The translations under genes were made by a program, and so were the position numbers. DNA of 64,000 nucleotides, from assembly GCA_035041965.1 (NCBI GenBank), contig JAPYMA010000379.1, forward strand, positions 124,001-188,000, given 5' to 3'. A model generated the notes under the pieces. It was given only the letters and a program-made list of their open reading frames with translations, was not told where the DNA came from and did not search any database. The DNA is from Anisakis pegreffii. Lineage: Eukaryota; Nematoda; Chromadorea; Rhabditida; Anisakidae. Below, piece by piece: positions 1 through 11,283 of the stretch. Position 1 is the stretch's first letter. Every line of letters starts with the position of its first letter.

Positions 1-1356
1 TGAAGAAAATTTATTGAATACAATATGTATACAATATGAGAGAATGACAGTTGAACATAAAATAAATAACAATAACATTCAACCAACAATCCATACAGTC
101 AGTCGCCTCTACTGCTTATGAATGTTTTCAAGTTTCTTCTCAACCTAATCCACCATTTATTTTCCCAATTCTTTCACTAATCGCTTCAAATATGTTTACC
201 ATTCTATTTTCCATTAGATGTACATTTTATCAACACATTATTCTGAATTGTTCCCCATCCAATCCACCCAAAAATTTTGCTTATCGGTTTCTTCGAAATC
301 AGCCATCAAAAGCACAGTGATCGATGACTTTCTGAGACTAATGCACCCCCTCCTAACACCGTTCTCGATGCCGAATCGGATGCCCTAATCGAAACACCAA
401 CGCTTGAGATCAATTGATTGTTCCGAATCACCCTCAAATCTACGTCAATTTCGCAAAAAAAAAATGCCAGATGCAATTTACTCTTCATAAAAAGTTTTGC
501 TTCCTTACAAGAACTTAGAGGTGATGATAGAACGACTCAAAGATGCTAATGTGGTTAGCGATATACGCTATAAAGACCTCATTGTTACAATGAATCCACA
601 AAAATCATCCACACACACAAATAACGTACGATGTGAACTGAAGGAAATTACAATGTGAATTGCAAATCCGTACGCAAAACAACCTCTGCATTACGGTGCG
701 CATAATAATTGTAAACAAAAACAAACAATCCGCAATTAAGCAAGTTTTCCGCATCTCATCAATTCATATATCAGAAATTGCAAATTCCATCCGAGAAATG
801 ACCGAGAAGGGTTCAACAAATTATTTCAACGATCAACGATTCAAAAATTTCATCCATATGAAAATTATTCAGTTTTTCTCAAAACAAAACTGACAAATAA
901 TTCTTTTCATAACGCACAACTGAAATCAAAATAACGAACGGTTCGGTGCTAAACCATTTCCTATCGACCACAAAAAGATAACGCAAAACGAAAATGAATA
1001 AATATTCCAATGATTGCATTATTTGAAAACGGTACAATTGCCATTCGCATCAATTGAACCCATGAAAAACAACGCTTAAATACAACACAACAAAACAACA
1101 AACAAACATTTGATTATCGAATGTAATATACTAACGATCAATTATTTTTTGTAGTGAATATTGATCCAATTCAAAAACAATCAAACAAAACAAAAAAACA
1201 AAATTCAACAAAATCGATTAAGCGCATCATCTCAAATCACTGCGCACAGCAATCGGATCAGAATATTAAAATCAACTGCTTCAACCTGGAAATAAAAAGA
1301 TCCGCCTGTTTGAGGTGTTATATTCTCAATCCATCCATCCGACCGGCACCAAATCA
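1..1356. other. Non-coding stretch downstream of SRRM1-like gene
   Basis: I see no convincing exon here. The reading frames are short, asparagine- and lysine-rich and look like translated AT-rich DNA. The stretch holds the 3' flank of the minus-strand SRRM1-like gene; its polyadenylation site should lie here, but I could not choose one hexamer over another. Confidence 0.5.
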
Positions 1357-4300
1357 TCAGTTTGATGACGACGAGCTGTGATGTCGTTTCCGTTTCTTTT
1401 CCTTTTTGTGCTTCTTTCGTTGCTTCTTCTCGTTACGTTCATCCTCCGACTCCGAGCCATCCTCTCCGTTGTGTCTTTTCGAATGCTTCTTCTTCTTCTT
1501 TTTTCTATTACAAACTCATTTCAAACAAACTGTTTCTAACGACTATTTCCAATACTTCTTTTAAATTTCTCTTCATTTCTACTACTGAGCCATAATGAAA
1601 AACAAACACAAATTACCGTATTTAACGACCTATAAGACGTACTTAAAAGTATCAAATTTTCCCAAAAAACGACAGTGCGCATTATAACCCGGAGCGTCTT
1701 ATATGTGGATTAATTCTGGTTACTGACCTCGAAGCGATTTTGTATGACACACGGCGCTGATGTCAGATCAATTAAAAAATATCACCCACTAAACAAAAAC
1801 TAGAAATTTAGTCCTAGGATTAATGCAAGCCAAGCAAACGCAATAAGTCACAACACAACAGTAGTTGATTACCTGTGTCTTTCCTCTTCAGAATCTGATG
1901 AATATGCTTCTTTCCGCCTTAAATACAAACCAATCATAAAATTATCCAATCAATCAAATCTCAACGATAGACTATCAAGCACAATACAAACTTCATCCGT
2001 TTGCATGACTCAAACTAGTCATAAATTTCGTTTAAAATTATTGCTCATATGATGACTGAAATATTTGCTTCGATAACTTTCTTCATCATCACCTAAGAAA
2101 ATTTCAATGAAAATTTTAGAAATAGCATCGCTGCAAAAGAAAGAACACTGATAATGAAAAAGTGTACTTCTTGTGTCGTGGCTCAGCGCTTCGACTGCGA
2201 CTTCGCTGTCGTCTGCTCGGTTCAGGTTTACGTTCGGTGAAGCGACGTCTTGGTGGTGGTGATGACCTCAAATGATAGCCATCGTCTAACGTTCATCATT
2301 CACACTCTGATATTCTCTATCACACCAAAACACCAAAATCGCATCAATATGCTATCTAACAATTAAACTTTATCAATTTTAAATACCACCGATTTTCTCG
2401 CTTCAAATCAATTTCTATATCCATACAAAATTCACGCAAAATTACGTTCATTATTAACAACAATAAAATTTCTTTTAGTTATTTGATAATGTAATCATCA
2501 CTGAAAACAATTAACTTTAATCATCACCCAAACCAAATGATCATCTAATCTTATTTAATTCATTTCTCCCAAAATAACAGAAACTGAGCGTTTTCAAATC
2601 ATAATCACAAAGGTGTCGCTTCATCATCGTCAAATTTACGCTCACCAAGCAGTACCGATACTGATCAATAGAAACATCTTCCGAATTCTCTAACCTCTTC
2701 GGTGACCTCGAAGTGGATCGTTTGCGTCTCCGCTCTTCACGTTGCATTCGTCGATTTGTTGGTGATCTGCTGCCTTCTTTATCATATCGCGATGACAATC
2801 GTTGTTTATCCTCGTTATTCTCGTCTCCATCTCGTCTTCTTTCCACCGCACCTGAATCACCAATCTCATTCACAATTCGCTGCTGTATTCCGATACCTAA
2901 CTCATACCTCATTTCATTCCATGTCTACCTATTCAATAAATGATTTCTTATCACTCGACGCTATATGAGCACACAAAAATTTCACTGATATTTCAAAATA
3001 ATTTTGGTATTCATCGATCTCTCCGATTAAACACCGTGTAACTTCTGTTTCGAGGCACGATCCAACGTTTTCAACAACGATTTGCTTTCACATAAGAGGC
3101 TCTACTACACTATCACTTCCTCATCTCTCATCCCTCCACAACGAATAACCCATTTTCGTTCACTATAATCAGTCATTGATTGAACAATTGTTTGCACTAT
3201 AAGCACCGACCGGAAATCTGAAATTTGTTGCCAAAGAAAGCTATTAGAGCTCATGTATAATTATTCTGAAACTAGTGCACAATAACCAACGAACCTCCTC
3301 TATCTTTCTCTCGGTCTCGATCTCGTTCTCTGTCCCTATCCGTTTTACGGTCACCGTCTTCACGTCTTCTGTCCTCTCGTCGTTCATCCTTCCGTCGTTC
3401 ATCACGTCGATCTGTTGCTCTATCGTCAGTTCGTCGTGCGTCTCTGTCTCTTCTCGAGTCATGATCCCTTTCGGGTCTGCGTCTGTCTGCATCGTTTCGT
3501 TCTTTAGGTTTGTCCTCATCCTTCTTGGCCGCAGTCGAATCGTTCTCCTTGGATTTACCACTGTATTTACCGCCTGTTATGGAGTCATATCTATTCTTCC
3601 AGTCGGTTCCAGCTGCTTCGGCCGCAGCGCCATTCGAAGTTATGGTCACATTCTTGGCCTGTAATTTTTGCTTCCTTCCTCAACAGGAACAAATTACACT
3701 CGAACATCTTCTTAAAATATAGCCATCTGCATAGAATCAACTGCATCGGCATACTCGCAATTATGTTTCATAATCGTTTTGCAACAATGAACATGTGAGA
3801 ATTTCACATTCAATAAAAACAAAACAAAGAGAAAATCCGCATATAAGGAAAAATCTATGATAAAGAGAAAAAAATCAGATGAAATAAGAAGAGAAACTAA
3901 TTGTAAGTGACACAAAAAATCTGTCTCGAATGTAGACCTTAACAATAAGTGTAAGAAATTACTGTAAAAAATTACTGATCCAGAACGAATACTATTGCGA
4001 GGGATACCTTTTCTTCGATTTCTTTGATCTTCTTCTCAACCAACGATGCCGGTATGCCATCTTCACTGTTCTGTGCCTCCAGAAGCATCGTCCAAAGTTC
4101 ACCTGAATCAACTCCGTTCATACAAACTCCATTCATCGTAGTCGCTGTTAGATTGGTGTGAGATACCCTTTCACAAATTATAGCTTAGTTTCATAAACTG
4201 CAATCAAAAGAGAGTGTAAAATCGATCAGCAAAACAGAAAAAAAAACAATATCATCAAATGATAAACGATATCGAATTTCATTTCTCTTGACACACATTA

Positions 4301-4924
4301 CTGATCAAGTAATCAAAAATTCCTTTACTATACGAAGTTGACCACATCAAAAACTGGGACAGGAATGAAAATTCATGAAAAATGTACTACTGAGAGAGGT
4401 TCACAACGGGAAATTTCTGAATGTTTAAGGAAGCAAGGAAGAGTTTTTTTTGAAAAGAATTTGCAATCTGATACGTAACCAACCCATGAACTCTCTGGCA
4501 CGTCGTGCATTCAGGAAACCGGTCAGATTGATTTGCATAACTTTCGGATTGATGGTTTTCTCTTCAAGTTGACTGAATACGTACTCAATGAGCACATCGT
4601 CTTCCATGCCTAATATCTCGTTGACTTTTGCAGTTATCCACGGTTTTAGCACATCCAAATTGATACGACTCATACAAATCTGAAAATGTTCGAAGCCGTA
4701 GTAACAACGACACAGTTACATGCGCATATTCAACTACACGTTCACTCCACTTTTCTGGAAGTGTTGGTGAGTGGTGCTAAATTTGATGGTGAAGTAATGA
4801 ATTGACTGACCTTCTCTTCAAGAGCATCTTCGAAACGCATTTGCTTCAACAACTTGCGTTCTTTGTCAGTAAAACGGCTATCTTGATCGAAACTCGTTCC
4901 ACGGTAAAATCCTGCATCCCCCAT
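1357..4924 (-). CDS. rsr-1: SRRM1 / RSR-1-like SR-related splicing coactivator (PWI domain)
   Basis: Eight exons chain in phase: 4924-4811, 4679-4484, 4102-4008, 3658-3295, 2851-2695, 2266-2168, 1917-1873 and 1504-1357, giving about 405 residues. The start matches metazoan SRRM1 (MGDAGFYRGTSFDQDSRF). Residues ~39-135 form the PWI nucleic-acid-binding fold, with DVLKPWITAKVNEILG and VMQINLTGFLN visible. A long Arg/Asp/Glu/Lys tract follows, then RS dipeptides, then a Lys/His tail ending in a serine run. Known family role: a nuclear matrix SR-related protein that bridges splicing factors on exonic enhancers and couples splicing to 3'-end formation. It is much shorter than human SRRM1 (about 900 residues) because the RS region is reduced, which is usual for invertebrates. 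An acceptor-like TTTTAAG lies 8 nt before the ATG, so the 5' end may be trans-spliced (inference). Some RS-region boundaries are less certain than the PWI exons. Confidence 0.9.
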
Positions 4925-5669
4925 TGTGAACGCCTTAAAATACTTCATCGAATAATCATTACCAACACAAACAACTCTAGCGAAGCATTTGTAGTAACTG
5001 GTAACAGACACGATAAACAAGCGCTTTCATAGATCTTTATACGAGAAACACTCGAATGAAGGTGAAGAAGCATTTGAAACAATCAGACTGTAATCCAGAG
5101 TCAACAATAAAAGCAAAAACTTATTGTTGGATATCGCAAATATACTCACGCGACTCACATACGCTGTTTGGTCTCTATTCTTTCGAATGAAACCAACTGA
5201 ATTTCTCACGCACATTCATCTGGTGCTAAAAGTAAGCAAACCATCTTCCAAAGTCATAATAAAAAATGGATAATGCTAGGTAATTAGGCAGTAAACTAAT
5301 CGTAAGCACGATAATATCGCATTATGTGTAACTATGTCATCGCTACCGACTCTTTATTACCAACGAGTCACTGTACTTGTGCACAGTATTGCATTACTGC
5401 AAAACAAACACGATACATACAACAAGGAAAACTTTTTTCATGAAAATCTCTATCAAACATGAACAAAATCCACTCGGATAAAAGATTGAAATTCTTTTCC
5501 GCCGTTTTACAACAAAACGTTGGCTGTACTCCAATCGCTGAATAATCCTCTCACGTCCGCCGAATTCAAAAATTATCGATGACGAAGATGTAGCTTTAAA
5601 TATCACTCAATGCATCACTCAACGTATAACAGAGATGTCAACTGAACGACAAGCAGATTCATTGAATCG
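4925..5669. other. 5' flank of SRRM1-like gene, no gene seen
   Basis: Upstream flank of the minus-strand SRRM1-like gene. Only short unconvincing frames are present. The SRRM1 promoter or an outron, if the gene is trans-spliced, should be here. No TATA box stands out. Confidence 0.35.
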
Positions 5670-5748
5670 GAATCCAGTGAGATGCATGTTTACAATCCTG
5701 ATGCTGGATTATACCTCCTCTGGTAGCTATAGGACGGAATCCGGTTTA
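5670..5748 (+). repeat. Dispersed repeat R1, copy 1
   Basis: About 75 nt beginning AATCCAGTGAGATGCATG and running through a GGATTATACC...TCTGGTAGC segment recur at 6575-6648 in the same orientation, differing at a handful of positions. The frame is open through this copy (5635-5925, 96 codons), but the second copy does not preserve the downstream frame, so I read it as a non-coding dispersed repeat. The family is not recognised. Confidence 0.7.
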
Positions 5749-6574
5749 CCCTCTTCGAATTTTAGTGATCGCTTGAAATTTCAGCAAGGAATTAATTCCA
5801 TAACGGAAAATTTGTTTGGAATTTACCGGTCGAACTTCGATTCATTTCCAATACTTCGGGCTCATTTTGAGTCTATCTTTCTAGAATTCATTGGGCAATA
5901 TGGGAGAGTAGCCCAATCACTTTAAACTTGCTAAATCAATGGTCGAAGTCAGAATTTCGTAAAGACGGATGATATCCAGCGCAATTATTGCTAGTGCGTG
6001 GAAAGGATGTAAATGAAGAAAGAATGTGATATTGATGATAACAGAGAGGCAAAAACTCGTAATGAGCTTTAATTGCTGATTAGATAAATAACTCACAATA
6101 TGATGAATACAAGAAGACGGCAGTTATATAATGGTTGAAAACAAAAGAAATTCAGCTACAGAATAACGACTACATCCCCGAAGTTGCGAATAAGAAACAA
6201 TATCAAATTGCTGATTGCATTAATAAATAAATTGATAAACAACGATAGGGATATGATTGACTATCGTAAGGTATCTCAGTAATTAAATGTCGTAATGACC
6301 GGAGAAAATAGCAAAGCAAATCAGGATTAGGCAACATTACAAAGCATTTTAACGTACCTTATTTACTGTATTCACCGTGTCGAATACGGTCACACAATCA
6401 ATGTCTTATGCAAATGCTTCGTGCAAATTTATCGCTCTAACAAGCGAACGTTACTCTATAAAAATGCTTTAGAAGTGAGAAAAATATTTTCATATCTTCC
6501 AGAATCCATATAAAAAAGGGTTTAGCCTTCCATTTAGGGCCTACTCCCTCACATAGTGCCTCCTATTCTTTTAC

Positions 6575-6648
6575 AATCCAGTGAGATGCATGTTTACAAT
6601 CCCGATGCTGGATTATACCTTCTCTGGTAGCAATAGGACCAGAATCCA
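6575..6648 (+). repeat. Dispersed repeat R1, copy 2
   Basis: Second copy of the element at 5670-5748, in direct orientation about 0.9 kb away. Similarity stops soon after the TCTGGTAGCAATAGGACC segment. No flanking target-site duplication is obvious to the eye. Confidence 0.7.
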
Positions 6649-6927
6649 TATACCAAATCCATATATGTTTTTCTTCAGTAATCAAACAACCGTCGCTTTA
6701 CCGAAAATTATCGTATGCAAATTACTATGTGCAAATTATCTCGATCAATTTCTACCATCACAATAACAAGAGTCAATTTCACCATTTTTACGAACTGACA
6801 AGTTATCGAACGGTTCGCCTTGCAAATGGCTGCGACTGATGGCTCGGTTAGTTGGTTGCAACTGCTTGAAACATGGATATCTCCCTTTCCAGAGCCATTA
6901 CGATGTTGTTGAAAGCGGAAAGCTGGT

Positions 6928-8022
6928 TTCGCTGATATAAGTGATGCCGAAGAATTGGATCGCGTTGAGCGTGATGTTGATATGATCTAAAAATCTGTCA
7001 AAACTTAAAATTTTGGTAAATTGAATTCATATCCGCATGAATATCGAACCGAGGATTACATGAAATGATTACAAGCGATCAATGAAATCACTCATTAGAT
7101 TGCAACCAAAACTGCAAAAGAAGCGAAAGCAAAAAGGATGCAAGAAGACGCTCTTTCAAGACTCAAACAACTCAGAAAGGAAGCTCGAATTCGAAAAGCC
7201 AAATCCGATTCTTGTGTCGATGAGATTGTTCACATTCAGGTGTGTCTTCGCTTCAGAATCTTTACAATGCATTCATTTTGAAGCATTCATCCATCTACGA
7301 CAGTAGTTAAAGCTTCGCAATTCTTTCAAACAACCGAATGTTATTTATCTTTATTTGATCGTCCTTTTGCAAATTCCACTCAGTTAAGTCCATACTATTC
7401 GTCAACTTACACAGCGCTGAATCTTTTCAATCCTGGTTTGTGTCTTATCAGTCAAACCCGGAATAAGCATGTTATAAAGTGTCATCGCTTCTAAGAAGTA
7501 GTCATGGGCGGTTAGTTGACTCCAAGTTTCAGTTCGTGAATTAAGCAATCACTTCGTATTTGATAATTCTGGCTCAAATTTGACCATATTCATTCTGACT
7601 TATAAGTGGCGAACATGATCAACTATATTATCTCAGAAAATCCACTCGAAAAGTCGTTTCGGAAATCAAAAGTAGTGACCTAAAAAATGTTCCTCGCTTG
7701 TTGCTTACAGGCGCAGAAGAAATTTTTGAGTTGTTGATGCTGATTTTCACTAATTTTTAGACTGCCAATCCAGTGCTTATAATGTTTGCGGGCCCATTCC
7801 ATGCCGTCCCCTTCCCCATCACTTAATTCAACTAATCAATTGCTATTTCAGGGTGGTGGTGAGTTACATTTTGTGAACAACTCCCAAACTCGTGCGTATT
7901 ATTTGGTGAAAAATGATTCGTGGTTGTATTTGGAGCGTGAGAACGATGGCTCATCAAATACACTGTACATTGTACGCAGATTGTCCGATGGACGGATCCT
8001 TACCAAAGCAATGGTCGACTGA
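6928..8022 (+). pseudogene. Decayed two-exon gene fragment with in-frame stops
   Basis: One frame from 6928 to 7239 reads like protein: ISDAEELDRVERDVDMI, YPHEYRTEDYMK, LQAINEITH, then a highly charged coiled-coil-like stretch (MQEDALSRLKQLRKEARIRK). It is interrupted by stops at 6988 (TAA), 7006 (TAA), 7066 (TGA) and 7096 (TAG). It ends at a good donor (CAG|GTGTGT). A matching phase-0 acceptor (TATTTCAG) at 7851 opens a second frame with ELHFVNNSQTRAYYLVKND and WLYLEREN, stopping at 8022. That second part has an alternating beta-strand look and an N-x-S-x-x-R pattern loosely like MSP-type domains; this is only a resemblance. The family is not identified. Part of the stop-containing stretch could instead be intron of a living gene. 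Confidence 0.35.
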
Positions 8023-8716
8023 AGCAAATCTCATGGAATATCATCCTCGTCACACACATATTTCATATTTTCACATGTATAAACCTTTTGTAACCAGCAT
8101 AATTGATCATTTGATCTGAACTGACATGATATGAAAAAGTTTTGCAGTATTTTAAGTGTAAGCTTTGACGACTGATTGAATTCATTTAAGTTTTAAGCAC
8201 TCAAAATCTCGATGAACTGCCAGTTTACTAAAAGAAATAGAACGAATTCACTGCTTCATTAGAGTTTATGATCAAGGTTCCGGATGAAGATTTAATCTGA
8301 GTAGGTTCCTAAAATTTGCGCTGCACAGTTCTATAAATTGTTGAAGTTCTTTTTTCGGTGAAGTGGCAAGTTTCTGACTAATTAGGTCGTTGTATTCGAA
8401 TTTACCTGAAGATAAACTAATTAGCAACAACATTGAATCAATATTTGGGAAGATAATTTGAAGTTGTCTCATTGTGATGAAGTCATCGATGTAGTGCTTT
8501 TCTTTGATCGGATATCAATCACCTAACGAGTTGTTGTCAGAGTAAAGAGCTCTCGATTTGGTATTCATATTGTAACGGTGTCATTGAGATCCTTCACTTT
8601 GCAAATCTTTCACCGTAGTTCGACAAAGGCTTTCATTCAATAAACTCTTTTAATGGTATCTGTCGTTCCGTTTTCTCAGTTCATTTCATACAATTCAAAG
8701 GATAAAACACAAGAAG
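8023..8716. other. Gene-poor spacer
   Basis: No supported gene. A 66-codon minus-strand frame at 8272-8472 (QKLATSPKKELQQFIELC) looks somewhat protein-like, but I found no matching splice context or relative. Confidence 0.3.
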
Positions 8717-8796
8717 CCGATCGTACCAAAAAACAATGGTATTGCTCAGCAAACTTGAGGATACAGTTGGTTTGAAAGTGATGCGTGTGACATCCC
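8717..8796 (+). repeat. Diverged repeat R2, copy 1
   Basis: About 80 nt starting near CGATCGTACCAAAAAACAATGG and ending in a GTGACATCCCC-like segment. It recurs about 235 nt downstream at 8951-9030 in direct orientation with many substitutions, keeping a GGTA/TGTACCAA...CAA.GGT.TTGC...CTTGA.GATA...TTTGAAA skeleton. Confidence 0.55.
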
Positions 8797-8950
8797 CTTA
8801 GAACTGTATCATTGATCACACCACAGTGATCAATTGTGCACAGTTTGGCGGTAGAATGGCTCAAGTAGATTGACAATCAGTTGCATCTCTTGAACTAAGC
8901 AAAATCCCCCAATAACACTTATAAATCCTAAAAGCTGAGAATCTGCTGAA

Positions 8951-9030
8951 TCCGATGGTACCAAGAAACAACGGTGTTGCGGGATAAGCTTGAAGATAAA
9001 GCTAGTTTGAAAATGCTCCTTATGATATCC
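8951..9030 (+). repeat. Diverged repeat R2, copy 2
   Basis: Second copy of the R2 unit, lying immediately upstream of repeat R3. The pair looks like an old local duplication. Confidence 0.55.
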
Positions 9031-9049
9031 CTATAGCAGGGATCACATA

Positions 9050-9240
9050 GATAGGAAAACGACCCATTTTTGGGTGATTTCGGGGTGTCAGGAGGGTTAT
9101 TGAGGGAGTCGGGAAATTATTTCTGACATTATGCGTCAAAACAGTAAATTATTGTCAAGAGAAGAAGGGGTAATGATGGGCTACCGGACAATCGAAGGAG
9201 GTAATGGAAATCCCGAACGTGGGAACCACCGGTTTCCAAG
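9050..9240 (+). repeat. Dispersed repeat R3, copy 1
   Basis: About 190 nt containing ACCCATTTTTGGGTGATTT, AACAGTAAATTATTGT and CGAAGGAGGTAATGG. The reverse complement of 23935-24140 carries the same blocks in the same order with matching spacing. It is richer in G on this strand than the surroundings. No coding potential or terminal repeats were recognised; it could be an old mobile-element fragment. Confidence 0.75.
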
Positions 9241-10302
9241 ATAATTTGGATATGCCACTTGGGTTCATCATTTTTAAGTGCATCGGCTGTTCTATGCGCT
9301 TGGTTGAATTTCCATACAAATGGATTGATTATCAACAGGGCATGCAAAGAAACGGGAACAGCCCCAGGCAAAGCCAAGAGCCTGACAATGCCAACCTGCC
9401 ATCTTGCATGGTTTTTTCTCAATTGTGGTAGGTGTAGTAGTTTTTACGGATAGAGATTTAAAATGTGAATGTGATGAGATCAATATTTTAAGCTTGTAAA
9501 CAGCTTCACATGTTCTATGATTCTTCATTTAGTGTTGACTTATGAATATTCTATGAATCTGATGTTGTTCCTTTCATATGCAATAAACATTATGATACTT
9601 TCGGAATTCGATGATTTATTTATTTGCCGAGGAAAGAGCTAACAATAAGTACACATAAACACACAAACAGATGATCATGGAAAATCGACAGCAGTTGTTT
9701 AGTGATCTTTGGTGAGATGTAATATAACATAGTGATTGATGTTGAAATTGAAATGACATTTTAGATTAATGCCTTACATAAAGATGAAAGTTGATTGAGT
9801 GAAACATTTGGTTGTTGTCAGAACAATTTTTAACGATGCTTTGAAATGCCTTCAAGAGTTTGTCTGTAATTAGGTGTTTGTCGATACGAGAAGACAGAAC
9901 GATAAAGTTCTGCTTGCAAGTGAATATTATGCACAACTGAATGAGTCTGTCGAATTTTCGGTTGACTTGCAACAGGATTTACCATTGACCATTTAATATC
10001 CCGCTGATAAACTCGAACTGCATCTGTAGAGATGCGTTAGCTCACATAGTCATCTGAATGAATGAACTGCCAAAACACTGAACCTCGAAACAATCAGCGC
10101 ATAATGTTCCTAATCGTCAGACTCGTAATTGAAGTGAAGCCTTTGATTCGGATTCGGATTCCAAATGATGCCCTGGAAAGTCGATTCTGCTGATAGACAG
10201 GTAATGAAACGAATACTCTTGCAGTGGACAGAATATCGGCAAAGTTTGCAAAAATCCGAGACCAACTATGTCATTCAGTACACGTGAAAATCTTCATTTT
10301 TC
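9241..10302. other. Gene-poor spacer
   Basis: About 9245-9420 is less AT-rich and has open frames on both strands, but neither shows splice context or a recognisable product. A minus-strand frame at 9766-9972 is weakly like the one at 8272-8472. Nothing here is supported as a gene. Confidence 0.3.
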
Positions 10303-10525
10303 ATTGCATGTTTGCATTTCCCCGAAAATAACAAATGCACTTACGAAATTTGGAATATCTATCGTTCGTATGCTTCAAATAAAATGGTTCATTCGTTGTT
10401 CACGTGAAAGAAGCGTTGCGAAAACTTTGTAAAATAATTCCATTCGCAGTATTTGCAATCCTATAAAATAGAACCAATCATTCAATCGCCTTTTGACGAT
10501 AAAAACAGAATTTTAAAAATTTGAC
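10303..10525 (+). repeat. Diverged duplicated segment R4, copy 1
   Basis: About 220 nt sharing ordered blocks with 11043-11283: ACTTACGAAATTTG, a TATCGTT.GTATGCTT block, CATTCGTTGTTCA.GTGAAA, then CATAAAATAGAA-like and TTTTAAAAATT blocks. Direct orientation, many substitutions and small indels. Confidence 0.65.
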
Positions 10526-11042
10526 TGAATTTATGCGATCCCATCTATTTCAGCAATTAAATTTCAGCAATTAATCAGTATCACCTCTTCTCATTCAGTT
10601 TTTGCCTCCTAACAGTTAGCAAATTTCGAGAATATTTTTTGACCGCACTCGATACTCTCAAACAGTCTCTTTGGAATATCATTCCGGTTTTGGTGGCTTG
10701 ATTCAAATTTTCGAGTCGACCGTCTGAATAGCTCTCATCAAACCGTATTGATATCGAACAACTATGACAACAGAAGTGTTATGTAAGTAGGTTATTACAT
10801 CATTAAACAAGCAAATAAAATTTGATATGTTTGCTGACTTATTATTATGATGTCAATGCTATTATAATTATAAATATTATGATATATGACTATAAATATT
10901 ATGTCAATGTTATGACATATGACTATAAATATTCAAATTTTCGAATATTACTATGATGCAGTTAGTGATTTCAATGGATGGTGATGTCAACTTGAGTGTG
11001 GGGACCAGAAAATGTAATAAATAATTTGAAATTTTCCGTTGT

Positions 11043-11283
11043 GATTGCATTTTTGCCTTCTCCCAAAAATCACTTGTGCACTTACGAAATTTGCACAATA
11101 CGTTCTATGACACAACTTCATTTTCTATCGTTTGTATGCTTTGAATAGAATGATGCATTCGTTGTTCATGTGAAAAAAGCGTTGTTAAACAAGTTGTAAT
11201 TCCATTTGTAGTCTGTACAGTGTCATAAAATAGAATCAAGCAACCAATCGTTTTGTGACGATAGAAACGGAATTTTAAAAATT
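11043..11283 (+). repeat. Diverged duplicated segment R4, copy 2
   Basis: Second copy of the R4 segment about 740 nt downstream, with an extra ~20 nt after the shared ACTTACGAAATTTG block. The minus strand has a 109-codon frame over this copy (11105-11434), but copy 1 carries stops in the equivalent frame, so I do not call a gene. Confidence 0.65.

Noticed and set aside
3244..3664. Serine/valine-rich plus-strand frames opposite the SRRM1 exon
   Set aside because: They are the antisense reading of the Arg/Asp-rich exon 3658-3295 of the minus-strand gene.
5635..5925. 96-codon plus-strand frame beginning MSTERQADSLNRNP
   Set aside because: It runs through repeat R1, whose second copy does not keep the frame, and has no splice context or recognisable domain.
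9129..9431. Overlapping 75-97 codon frames on both strands
   Set aside because: Both strands are open, which usually reflects composition; the 5' part lies in repeat R3 and no product is recognisable.
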